A stretch of DNA of 64,000 nt, from contig OZ025263.1 of NCBI GenBank assembly GCA_964019135.1, forward strand, positions 35,256,133 to 35,320,132. The letters are read 5' to 3'. The notes under the pieces are model-generated. The model made no database searches. It was not told where the DNA came from and saw only the letters and a list, made by a program, of their open reading frames with translations. Positions 1-12,300 of the stretch are shown here, piece after piece. A program made the position numbers and the translations under genes. The stretch's first letter is position 1. Every line of letters starts with the position of its first letter. The DNA comes from Arenicola marina. Its lineage: Eukaryota; Annelida; Polychaeta; Arenicolidae.

Positions 1-3000
1 TCTGGTAGTTCTCCTGTCACACGGTAACACAACGCTCACGTCCGGGTTTATAAACATTAAAGGCAATCTACCCAGTGACAATAGCTTCGGCTTGCTGGCC
101 TCCAGGTTCCTCTGGTAGTTCTCCTGTCACACGGTAAAACAACGCTCACGTCCGGGTTTATAAACATTAAGGCCATCTACCCAGTGACAATAGCTTCGGC
201 TTGCTGGCCTCCAGGTTCCTCTGGTAGTTCTCCTGTCACACGGTAACACAACGCTCACGTCCGGGTTTATAAACATTAAGGCAATCTACCCAGTGACAAT
301 AGCTTCGGCTTGCTGGCATCCAGGTTCCTCTGGTAGTTCTCCGGTCACACGGTAACACAACGCTCACGTCCGGGTTTATAAACATTAAGGCAATCTACCC
401 CCAGTGACAATAGCTTCGGCTTGCTGACCTCCAGCTTCCTCTGGTAGTTCTCCTGTCACACGGTAACACAACGCTCACGTCCGGGTTTATAAACATTAAG
501 GCAATCTACCCCCAGTGACAATAGCTTCGGCTTGCTGGCCTCCAGGTTCCTCTGGTAGTTCTCCGGTCACACGGTAACACAACGCTCACGTCCGGGTTTA
601 TAAACATTAGGGCAATATACCCCCAGTGACAATAGCTTCGGCTTGCTGGCCTCCAGGTTCCTCTGGTAGTTCTCCTGTCACACGGTAACACAACGCTCAC
701 GTCCGGGTTTATAAACATTAAGGCAATCTACCCAGTGGCAATAGCTTCGGCTTGCTGGCCTCCAGGTTCCTCTGGTAGTTCTCCTGTCACACGGTAACAC
801 AACGCTCACGTCCGGGTTTATAAACATTAAGGCAATCTACCCAGTGACAATAGCTTCGGCTTGCTGGCCTCCAGGTTCCTCTGGCAGTTTTCCTGTCACA
901 CGGTAACACAACGCTCACGTCCGGGTTTATAAACATTAAGGCAATCTACCCAGTGACAATAGCTTCGGCTTGCTGGCCTCCAGGTTCCTCTGGTAGTTCT
1001 CCGGTCACACGGTAACACAACGCTCACGTCCGGGTTTATAAACATTAAGGCAATCTACCCAGTGACAATAGCTTCGGCTTGCTGGCCTCCAGGTTCCTCT
1101 GGTAGTTCTCCTGTCACACGGTAACACAACGCTCACGTCCGGGTTTATAAACATTGAGGCAATCTACCCAGTGACAATAGCTTCGGCTTGCTGGCCTCCA
1201 GGTTCCTCTGGTAGTTCTCCTGTCACACGGTAACACAACGCTCACGTCCGGGTTTATAAACATTAAGGCAATCTACCCAGTGACCATAGCTTCGGCTTGC
1301 TGGCCTCCAGGTTCCTCTGGAAGTTCTCCTGTCACACGGTAACACAACGCTCACGTCCGGGTTTATAAACATTAAGGCAATCTACCCAGTGACAATAGCT
1401 TCGGCTTGCTGGCCTCCAGGTTCCTCTGGTAGTTCTCCTGTCACACGGTAACACAACGCTCACGTCCGGGTTTATAAACATTAAGGCAATCTACCCAGTG
1501 ACAATAGCTTCGGCTTGCTGGCCTCCAGGTTCCTCTGGTAGTTCTCCTGTCACACGGTAACACAACGCTCACGTCCGGGTTTATAAACATTGAGGCAATC
1601 TACCCAGTGACAATAGCTTTGGCTTGCTGGCCTCCAGGTTCCTCTGGTAGTTCTCCTGTCACACGGTAACACAACGCTCACGTCCGGGTTTATAAACATT
1701 AAGGCAATCTACCCAGTGACCATAGCTTCGGCTTGCTGGCCTCCAGGTTCCTCTGGTAGTTCTCCTGTCACACGGTAACACAACGCTCACGTCCGGGTTT
1801 ATAAACATTACGGCAATCTACCCAGTGACAATAGCTTCGGCTTGCTGGCCTCCAGGTTCCTCTGGTAGTTCTCCTGTCACACGGTAACACAACGCTCATG
1901 TCCGGGTTTATAAACATTAAGGCAATCTACCCAGTGACAATAGCTTCGGCTTGCTGGCCTCCAGGTTCCTCTGGTAGTTCTCCGGTCACACGGTAACACA
2001 ACGCTCACGTCCGGGTTCATTAACATTAAGGCAATCTACCCAGTGACAATAGCTTCAGCTTGCTGGCCTCCAGGTTCCTCTGGTAGTTCTCCTGTCACAC
2101 GGTAACACAACGCTCACGTCCGGGTTTATAAACATTAAGGCAATCTACCCAGTGACAATAGCTTCGGCTTGCTGGCCTCCAGGTTCCTCTGGTAGTTCTC
2201 CTGTCACACGGTAACACAACGCTCACGTCCGGGTTTATAAACATTAAAGCAATCTACCCAGTGACAATAGCTTCGGCTTGCTGGCCTCCAGGTTCCTCTG
2301 GTAGTTCTCCTGTCACACGGTAACACAACGCTCACGTCCGGGTTTATAAACATTAAGGCAATCTACCCAGTGACAATAGCTTCGGCTTGCTGGCATCCAG
2401 GTTCCTCTGGTAGTTCTCCGGTCACACGGTAACACAACGCTCACGTCCGGGTTTATAAACATTAAGGCAATATACCCCCAGTGACAATAGCTTCGGCTTT
2501 CTGACCTCCAGGTTCCTCTGGTAGTTCTCCTGTCACACGGTAACACAACGCTCACGTCCGGGTTTATAAACATTAAGGCAATCTACCCCCAGTGACAATA
2601 GCTTCGGCTTGCTGGCCTCCAGGTTCCTCTGGTAGTTCTCCGGTCACACGGTAACACAACGCTCACGTCCGGGTTTATAAACATTAGGGCAATATACCCC
2701 CAGTGACAATAGCTTCGGCTTGCTGGCCTCCAGGTTCCTCTGGTAGTTCTCCTGTCACACGGTAACACAACGCTCACGTCCGGGTTTATAAACATTAAGG
2801 CAATCTACCCAGTGACAATAGCTTCGGCTTGCTGGCCTCCAGGTTCCTCTGGTAGTTCTCCTGTCACACGGTAACACAACGCTCACGTCCGGGTTTATAA
2901 ACATTACGGCAATCTACCCAGTGACAATAGCTTCGGCTTGCTGGCCTCCAGGTTCCTCTGGTAGTTCTCCTGTCACACGGTAACACAATGCTCACGTTCG

Positions 3001-6000
3001 GGTTCATAAACATTAAGGCAATCTACCCAGTGACAATAGCTTCGGCTTGCTGGCCTCCAGGTTCCTCTGGTAGTTCTCCTGTCACACGGTAACACAACGC
3101 TCACGTCCGGGTTTATAAACATTAAGGCAATCTACCCAGTGACAATAGCTTCGGCTTGCTGGCCTCCAGGTTCCTCTGGTAGTTCTCCTGTCACACGGTA
3201 ACACAACGCTCACGTCCGGGTTTATAAACATTAAGGCAATCTACCCAGTGACAATAGCTTCGGCTTGCTGGCCTCCAGGTTCCTCTGGTAGTTCTCCTGT
3301 CACACGGTAACACAACGCTCACGTCCGGGTTTATAAACATTGAGGCAATCTACCCAGTGACAATAGCTTCGGCTTGCTGGCCTCCAGGTTCCTCTGGTAG
3401 TTCTCCTGCCACACGGTAACACAACGCTCACGTCCGGGTTCATAAACATTAAGGCAATCTACCCAGTGACAATAGCTTCGGCTTGCTGGCCTCCAGGTTC
3501 CTCTGGTAGTTCTCCTGTCACACGGTAACACAACGCTCACGTCCGGGTTTATAAACATTGAGGCAATCTACCCAGTGACAATAGCTTCGGCTTGCTGGCC
3601 TCCAGGTTCCTCTGGTAGTTCTCCTGCCACACGGTAACACAACGCTCACGTCCGGGTTCATAAACATTAAGGCAATCTAACCAGTGACAATAGCTTCGGC
3701 TTGCTGGCCTCCAGGTTCCTCTGGTAGTTCTCCTGTCACACGGTAACACAACGCTCACGTCCGGGTTTATAAACATTAAGGCAATCTACCCAGTGACAAT
3801 AGCTTCGGCTTGCTGGCCTCCAGGTTCCTCTGGTAGTTCTCCTGTCACACGGTAACACAACGCTCATGTCCGGGTTTATAAACATTAAGGCAATCTACCC
3901 AGTGACAATAGCTTCGGCTTGCTGGCCTCCAGGTTCCTCTGGTAGTTCTCCTGTCACACGGTAACACAACGCTCACGTCCGGGTTTATAAACATTAAGGC
4001 AATCTACCCAGTGACAATAGCTTCGGCTTGCTGGCCTCCAGGTTCCTCTGGTAGTTCTCCTGTCACACGGTAACACAACGCTCACGTCCGGGTTTATAAA
4101 CATTAAGGCAATCTACCCAGTGACAATAGCTTCGGCTTGCTGGCCTCCAGGTTCCTCTGGTAGTTCTCCTGTCACACGGTAACACAACGCTCACGTCCGG
4201 GTTTATAAACATTAAGGCCATCTACCCAGTGACAATAGCTTCGGCTTGCTGGCCTCCAGGTTCCTCTGGTAGTTCTCCTGTCACACGGTAACACAACGCT
4301 CACGTCCGGGTTTATAAACATTAAGGCAATCTACCCAGTGACAATAGCTTCGGCTTGCTGGCATCCAGGTTCCTCTGGTAGTTCTCCGGTCACACGGTAA
4401 CACAACGCTCACGTCCGGGTTTATAAACATTAAGGCAATCTACCCCCAGTGACAATAGCTTCGGCTTGCTGACCTCCAGCTTCCTCTGGTAGTTCTCCTG
4501 TCACACGGTAACACAACGCTCACGTCCGGGTTTATAAACATTAAGGCAATCTACCCCCAGTGACAATAGCTTCGGCTTGCTGGCCTCCAGGTTCCTCTGG
4601 TAGTTCTCCGGTCACACGGTAACACAACGCTCACGTCCGGGTTTATAAACATTAGGGCAATATACCCCCAGTGACAATAGCTTCGGCTTGCTGGCCTCCA
4701 GGTTCCTCTGGTAGTTCTCCTGTCACACGGCAACACAACGCTCACGTCCGGGTTTATAAACATTAAGGCAATCTACCCAGTGACAATAGCTTCGGCTTGC
4801 TGGCCTCCAGGTTCCTCTGGTAGTTCTCCTGTCACACGGTAACACAACGCTCACGTCCGGGTTTATAAACATTAAGGCAATCTACCCCCAGTGACAATAG
4901 CTTCGGCTTGCTGGCCTCCAGGTTCCTCTGGTAGTTCTCCTGTCACACGGTAACACAACGCTCACGTCCGGGTTTATAAACATTAAGGCAATCTACCCAG
5001 TGACAATAGCTTCGGCTTGCTGGCCTCCAGGTTCCTCTGGTAGTTCTCCTGTCACACGGTAACACAACGCTCACGTCCGGGTTTATAAACATTAAGGCAA
5101 TCTACCCAGTGACAATAGCTTCGGCTTGCTGGCCTCCAGGTTCCTCTGGTAGTTCTCCTGTCACACGGTAACACAATGCTCACGTCCGGGTTTATAAACA
5201 TTAAGGCAATCTACCCAGTGACAATAGCTTCGGCTTGCTGGCCTCCAGGTTCCTCTGGTAGTTCTCCTGTCACACGGTAACACAACGCTCACGTCCGGGT
5301 TTATAAACATCAAGGCAATCTCCCCCCAGTGACAATAGCTTCGGCTTGCTGGCCTCCAGGTTCCTCTGGTAGTTCTCCTGTCACACGGTAACACAACGCT
5401 CACGTCCGGGTTTATAAACATTAAGGCAATCTACCCAGTGACAATAGCTTCGGCTTGCTGGCCTCCAGGTTCCTCTGGTAGTTCTCCTGTCACACGGTAA
5501 CACAACGCTCACGTCCGGGTTTATAAACATTAAGGCAATCTACCCAGTGACAATAGCTTCGGCTCGCTGGCCTCCAGGTTCCTCTGGTAGTTCTCCTGTC
5601 ACACGGTAACACAACGCTCACGTCCGGGTTTATAAACATTAAGGCAATCTACCCCCAGTGACAATAGCTTCGGCTTGCTGGCCTCCAGGTTCCTCTGGTA
5701 GTTCTCCTGTCACACGGTAACACAACGCTCACGTCCGGGTTTATAAACATTAAGGCAATCTACCCAGTGACAATAGCTTCGGCTTGCTGGCCTCCAGGTT
5801 CCTCTGGTAGTTCTCCTGTCACACGGTAACACAACGCTCACGTCCGGGTTTATAAACATTAAGGCAATCTACCCAGTGACAATAGCTTCAGCTTGCTGGC
5901 CTCCAGGTTCCTCTGGTAGTTCTCCTGTCACACGGTAACACAACGCTCACGTCCGGGTTTATAAACATTAAGGCAATCTACCCAGTGACAATAGCTTCGG

Positions 6001-6030
6001 CTTGCTGGCCTCCAGGTTCCTCTGGTAGTT
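1..6030. repeat. 109-bp minisatellite, about 55 copies, at left edge
   Basis: The unit starts tctggtagttctcctgtcac and ends cctccaggttcc. Most copies are 109 bp; variants with acccccagtg instead of acccagtg are 111 bp. The array ends near 6030, where the sequence becomes unique. It lies downstream of INO80D exon 6 on the minus strand, so it is in the next intron or overlaps the next exon. Read on the minus strand, each unit has a 3' splice site (ccgtgtgacag) followed by 52 nt that read ENYQRNLEASKPKLLSLG in the phase exon 6 requires, then GTAGAT. The short open frames in the array are repeat artefacts. Confidence 0.95.
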
Positions 6031-6168
6031 CTGTCGGAACCGGTGCACACAAGGCACCGGTTTAGCCGACATTTCCCTCACTATGGCATACTCTGGGATA
6101 TACGCAATTTCCATTGTATCATTGACACACATAAACCTGGACCTATAAGATTATCATAGTTAACTTAC

Positions 6169-6302
6169 GGCTTTGACGGCATGTTCCAGACATAGAGGCA
6201 GCTCGTGACGAATGTCGAACACAGGAACACAGCACTGAGTGTTGTCCGCGAACTTGGCAGTGCAATAGTCAAACAGCTGCTGGTCCACGTTGTACATTAT
6301 AT
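6169..6302 (-). CDS. INO80D: INO80D coding exon 6 (second zinc module, C-terminal half)
   Basis: 134 nt, acceptor ccggccccag, donor GTAAGT, ending in phase 0. It encodes IMYNVDQQLFDYCTAKFADN, then TQCCVPVFDIRHELPLCLEHAVKA. The block CTAKFADxxQCxVPVFDI is highly characteristic of INO80D. Confidence 0.92.
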
Positions 6303-9300
6303 CTGGGGCCGGGTTAAGGCGCCATCCCCTACAGCTAATGCAATGCTTCAATACCAACAAGTACTGTTGTTCTTTTCAGAACTACGTCTCACATAGAGAA
6401 AGAAATGTTTGTTAATATAGTTAAACAGGCGAACACGAACGTCGGAATGTTGGTATGAGGCAAGGATACGTTTACTGCAGTGGTTGGTGTGTGGCAAGGC
6501 GGTTTCATCACATTGTTTGTTTTCCTCCTCCTTCTCGTAGAGACAGGGGCGGCCCGTCTCCCGGCCCTCGCCAAACCTGCGGACAGAGGCATACCGTGCA
6601 GGGTACACGTACAACACTCGAACACACCGACCACGCGGCCGAGTCAGCAATGCTGAGTCAGCAATACTGGTCGGCTGGTTTACATAGGCCGCTTTAACCT
6701 CTATATGCTCTATCGTGATAATGGGACGGGTCGAAGCAGAGAGGAACCATGTTTCCGGGAATATGCCCCTTAGTCTTTGAGAAGAAAGACATGGAATCCT
6801 TATCCTGCACACACATTTGCACAGGTGGAATTGGACATCCGCACCGGTCGCTTGGGCTGGGCCGGCCTTCACCGGATCAAGCAGTCTTCAATTAACAAAA
6901 TTGGAAGAAACAGGGCAGCGGGTATTGCCATTTAGAACAAGACTAGCCGTGTTTCCCTTGTCAATAGGGCAGCAGGGGCAACCATTTGATGATTGGTTGG
7001 TTGTATATTCAGGACGCTTTAACCATTTTGGTGATATCGAGTCAATGGTTTGATAGGTTGGTTATTCAGGACGCTTTAACCAGTTTTGGTAATATCGAGT
7101 CAATGGGAGAAGGACGCGAGAGTGGAGCCATGTCCCCGGGGCTAACCCCCAACTCTTTGCGAAGAAAGACATGTGATCTTCATCCTATGACCACACAGAC
7201 ATGGCCAAAGCGGGGCTTGAACCACCGGTCCACGTGCCATTAGGCCCTTAACCATTTGAAGCAAGAATGGCCCTGCTGGAGTTGTAAGTAGAAGAGGGTG
7301 ACGTACTTGTTGACCTTGCCGAGCGACTCCTCGAGGACGACTGCCAGGGCCTCGGCGGCGGCCTGCGGGTCGGCGCGGGCGGCGAGCAGCAGGCTTGCAC
7401 AGTCCACCGTGCGCTGCTGACAGTTGCGCAGACTGGTGCGCTCCAGCTGCCCCAGTTGGCGGCGCAGCTTGGCCTTCAGCAGCGACAGCTTGGTGCGCCG
7501 AATACTGGACAGCACGCTGGCGTCAATCCTGCAACGACCAACAGGCAACAGGCTCAAACACAGCCTGAAAGGATCGCGAGAAGCGACTTCAGGATTTAGA
7601 CTTCGATTCACCCCCGCTGCGTGGTGGCACGTCAGGAATAAACCTCCTGTTTTGTGTTCTCCTTTATCAGCAGATGCAAGCAGACACAAGATATAAAAAA
7701 ACGCAATCCCTGAATATTTCTGTTATGGCTTTCAACGTCTGGTCGTCCGAAAGTTCATAATGGAAATTTGAATTAATGTTTGATTCGACAAGGTATTCTG
7801 ATACTGATTTCCATGCATATATTTCTTCGACAGTAGCGACCTGTCTCAGGATTGTCAATCCAACTCAAACGCCATATAGTTCAATAAAATTGCATTTAAT
7901 AGGTAAAGGTCGCGGGGCAAATGTGCTTACGAATCGTCATCGTCCTTGTCATCATCCGAGGAAGAAACGAGCCATTCCCGCTGTAATGGGAAGTCTTCAC
8001 CTTCCCCGCCACTGTCGTCAGAACTGTCAACCCCTGCAAGACCATCACACCGTGCAATAGGAGAAAGAAACAGCCTAAGGCCAAACACCATTCGATTACT
8101 TCGGGTACGAATCTGGATAGCATCGCCACGTGTTGACAATTACCATAGCCACGTATTGACCGGTTACCATGGACACATACTGACTGGTTACCATCGCCAT
8201 GTTCTGACTGGATACCATCGCCACGTATTGACTGGTTACCATGGACACATACTGACTGGTTACCATCGCCATGTATTGACTGGATACCATCGCCACGTAT
8301 TGACCGGTTACCATGGACACATACTGACTGGTTACCATCGCCATGTATTGACTGGATACCATCGCCACGTATTGACTGGTTACCATGGACACATACTGAC
8401 TGGTTACCATCGCCATGTATTGACTGGATACCATGGCCACTTACTGAGTGGATACCATCGCCACGTATTGATTTGATACCATCGCCACGTATTGATTGGT
8501 TACCATGGTCACGTATTGACTGGATACCATGGCCACGTATTGACTGGTTACCATCGCCACGTATTGACTGGATACCATGGCCACGTACTGACTGGATACC
8601 ATCGCCACGTATTGACGTTACCATAGACATATACTGACTGGTTACCATCGCCATGTATTGACTGGATACCATGGGCACGTATTGACTGGATACCATCGCC
8701 ACGTATTGACTGGTTACCATGGACATATACTGACTGGTTACCATCGCAATGTATTGACTGGATACCATGGCCACGTATTGACTTGATACCATCGCCACGT
8801 ATTGACTGGTTACCATGGCCACTTATTGACTGGATACAATCGCCACGCACTGACTGGATACCATCGCCACGTATTGACTGGATACCATGGCCACGCACTG
8901 ACTGGATACCATCGCCACGTACTGACTGGATACCATCGCCACGTATTGACTGGATACCATCGCCACGTATTGACTGGATACCATCGCCACGTACTGACTG
9001 GGTACCATGGCCACGTATTAACTGGATACCATCGCCACGTATTGACTGGATACCATCGCCACGTACTGACTGGGTACCATCGCCACGTATTGACTGGATA
9101 CCATCGCCACGCATTAACTTCACCACAATTGCCCAGTTTATCCCAGCGGTCTAAAACACCAATGCATTCATAACTTATTTGAGAAACAAGCAATGTTGCT
9201 CAAATCTCTTACCTAGCGGAACTAAATCAAACTTATCCCGCCTTCGTTTGATCTTCTGTTGACAGAAGTGCAGCGCCGAGTACCTCTTGAGTCGTCGCTT

Positions 9301-12300
9301 GAGCTCCTGCTCCGGTAACACATCTTTACGCCGTCTCACTTTGACCACAGTAACACCATTATTTGGCCGAGTCACCACTGCAGGAGTGACACCTTCAGGA
9401 CACTTCGCGCGGGTCAGATCCGAGGGCGAGGAGTCCACAGGATCAGCCACAGGCGCTGGAGTATTATCAGGAATATCCACTTGGGGAAATTTGGAAAGCT
9501 TTGAATTTAACGAAGCGGTCTTTTTCCCAAGAGAGGGAGAGGCAGTTTGACTTGTATCTGGGTGAGGTGACGCGCGGATCGGACTCGGGGTGAGGGGCAA
9601 AGCGTATGGCGGGGGAGGGGGCAAGGGGTGTGCCGGCGGGACCGCGGACACCGGCGCCGGATAGGGAGGTAACACGGGGACGCTGGCGGGGGACTCCATG
9701 CAGACGGACGTGGCTTGGACATTAGGCGGGTACTGCAGTCCGGTCATGTTGAGGGTGGTGGGTACCGGGCTGATCCGCGGCCGGGCGGCAGCCGGCGGGT
9801 AGCAGCTGCCTGCCAGCCCAGCGCTCGGGGCCAGCACGGGGCTCGGAGCCAGCACAGCGCTCGGGGCCAGCACGGGGCTCGGGACCAGCACGGGGCTCGG
9901 GACTAGCACGGGCCCGACCGCTGAAGGCACCGTGGGCGGAGGCCCGGGCACGGCAGACAGGGAGCTTGCAACAGATGAGAGGAAGGTGGTAGCGGGTCTG
10001 ATGCTGCCGCTGATGGAGTTCATGGGCAGACCCATTGAGAATGCGGACAACCAGCTTTCCGGGCTGGTCGTGTGACTAGAAGGTGGTTTGTTCCCGTATA
10101 GGTTGCCCACGGTTCCGTACGTCAGGGGCGTCGAGCCGAGCGCCACGCCGTTCGTGCTCGTGCAGACCGTGTGGTGCGGGGCGCTCACCAAGGGCGCCGA
10201 GACCGCTAGAGTGGCGACCGGTGTGGTGATCGGCGTCAGAGCTGGGTGTGCCGCCCCCGCAGCCCCCTTCTCGGCACGTGGCGGTGCCACGCCCGCCGAC
10301 CCTTTCTGAGCACGTGCCTGGGTTCCCGCTGACCCTTTCTCGCCACGTGGCTGGGTCCCCGCCGACCCCTTCTCGCCACGTGACTGCGCCGCGACCGTCG
10401 CTGAAGACTTGCGACTAGCCTTAGTCGATGATTTCTTTGGCTGTTTAGTTTTCCCTGCAGCTTGAGTACCTGAAGCTGACGATTTGGCAAGCGCGTTGTT
10501 TGGACCATGGGACGGCGCGTTGCCATTGCGCGTCTTCCCTTTCTTGTGACTGTTCCTTGAGGGGGCAACCGGCGTGTGATTGTGCAATGTGTCCTCCACA
10601 TTGGCGGTGCTGACACTGCCGATACCGCCCAGGGTGAGAGACCGTCCCTGGGGCTGTGGTACCTCTCCGCTGACACTGCCGATAGGACCCAGTGTCTGCG
10701 GCCGTCCCTGTGGCTGTGGTACTTCTCCGCTGACACTGCCGATATGACCAAGGGTCTGAGGCCGTCCCTGGGGCTGTGGCACCTCTCCGCTGACACTGCC
10801 GATATGATCCAGGGTCTGAGGCCGTCCCTGGGGCTGTGGTACCTCTCCGCTGACACTACCGATATGACCCAGGGTCTGAGGCCGTCCCTGGGGCTGTGGT
10901 ACCTCTCCGCTGACACTACCGATATGACCCATGGTCTGAGGCCGTCCCTGGGGCTGTGGTACCTCTCCGCTGGCACTGCCGATATGACCCATGGTCTGAG
11001 GCCGTCCCTGGGGCTGTGGTACCTCTCCGCTGACACTGCCGATATGACCCATGGTCTGAGGCCTTCCCTGGGGCGGCGGTCCCTCGCCACTGACACTTTT
11101 ACGGTTATTTGACGTCCCATTACCGCCACCGCTTCTTTTTAACTTGTCCTTTATTTTGTTCTGAGCAATTTTCGTCTGCAGGCGATTCATGGAGTGCTCG
11201 TTACAAGGGTTCTTGCTGTTGGTGGAGACGGCGGAGGTGATTGAAGAGACCGAGGACGCTGAGGAGGCTCGGCTTTTAGAGAGTTCCGAGGAGGACAACC
11301 TGAGAGCCAGCTGCTGAGACATGGCGTTCACGGGGGGCTTGTTCCGCCCGAGGTCCAACTTCTCAGCCAGCTCCGGGTACAGCTTGGCAATCGGCGTGGG
11401 GCTTTTGTTGTTCGGGGGCCCGCCCTTGTAACCGGCGCCCGCTACTTCATGCGACGCTCCAGTCTTGTTCCTGGCCACCAAATCAGCCAAGGCCTGAGAT
11501 AAGCTGGGGTGAGGTGGCCCTGCGCTGCCAGCTAGACTCTTCGACTGGGTTGCCTGGGTTGCCGGCGGATCAGGATCCGAAGGAAATGCATATGGGTCAT
11601 CCATGACACTGTTGGACGTCAGACTTTTCATCAAGTGTTTAGATCGTATCCCAACTCCCAAATTCGATATTTTCTTCTTGGCTGACGATGGTGCCATGGC
11701 AACATCCTGACCGGAGTGATCAGGCGATGCCGTGGCAGCAGGTTTCAGCGGGAAGCCTGCAGCCATCCCTGCGCCGGTGTCAGTTGAACTGCTCACTCCG
11801 TTGCTAACAGTCGGTGTCTGTACCTGACTGCTGGCAGTCATGCTTGAAGATGTCGCGGACAACTGGCACTTGAGGTCTGTTCCATCGCCGTGAAGGGCCA
11901 CATGGCTGTTACAATATCTGCAAGGAGAAAACGGACAATATCGAGTATGAACACAGCTGGCTCATATTTCACTCAGGCACTGCAGATACAAGCTTCATGA
12001 TCTATAGTATTCACATAAATGTGACACCAAGCGGTTGGACGTCGTCTGAACATCTTTACCTATGGCCACCTGCCATCACTCTCCCAGAAGTAAACATTTG
12101 CATGTACTATGCGTTGTCGTAAAACTCTTGAACTAAATAAAGCTTATATAAGTAAGAAGATAATAATATGGGTTTTGACCTGAGAAAAATCATAATCTTA
12201 TGCTACAAATAAAATAAACAACAGTGGATCTTTTGCTCTCTTCCAGAAACCATACAGGTAAGCAGTATATCATCTTGAACATAAATACATACTCGGTTTT

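Noticed and set aside
7931..7960. DDDKDDDDS resembling an epitope-tag or protease-site sequence
   Set aside because: It is part of a natural acidic patch in INO80D exon 3 with correct splice borders; no vector sequence is present.
10236..11129. Other frames through the 60-bp repeat (AVSAERYHSPRDGLRPWV on minus; LSLGLWYLSADTADMT-type on plus)
   Set aside because: Shadows of the INO80D coding repeat; 60 bp is divisible by 3 so every frame without a stop stays open.
9175..11901. Single-exon 908-codon gene starting at 11901
   Set aside because: The nominal start is GTG (Val) inside exon 2; splicing to exon 1 restores the YCNSH part of the zinc module.
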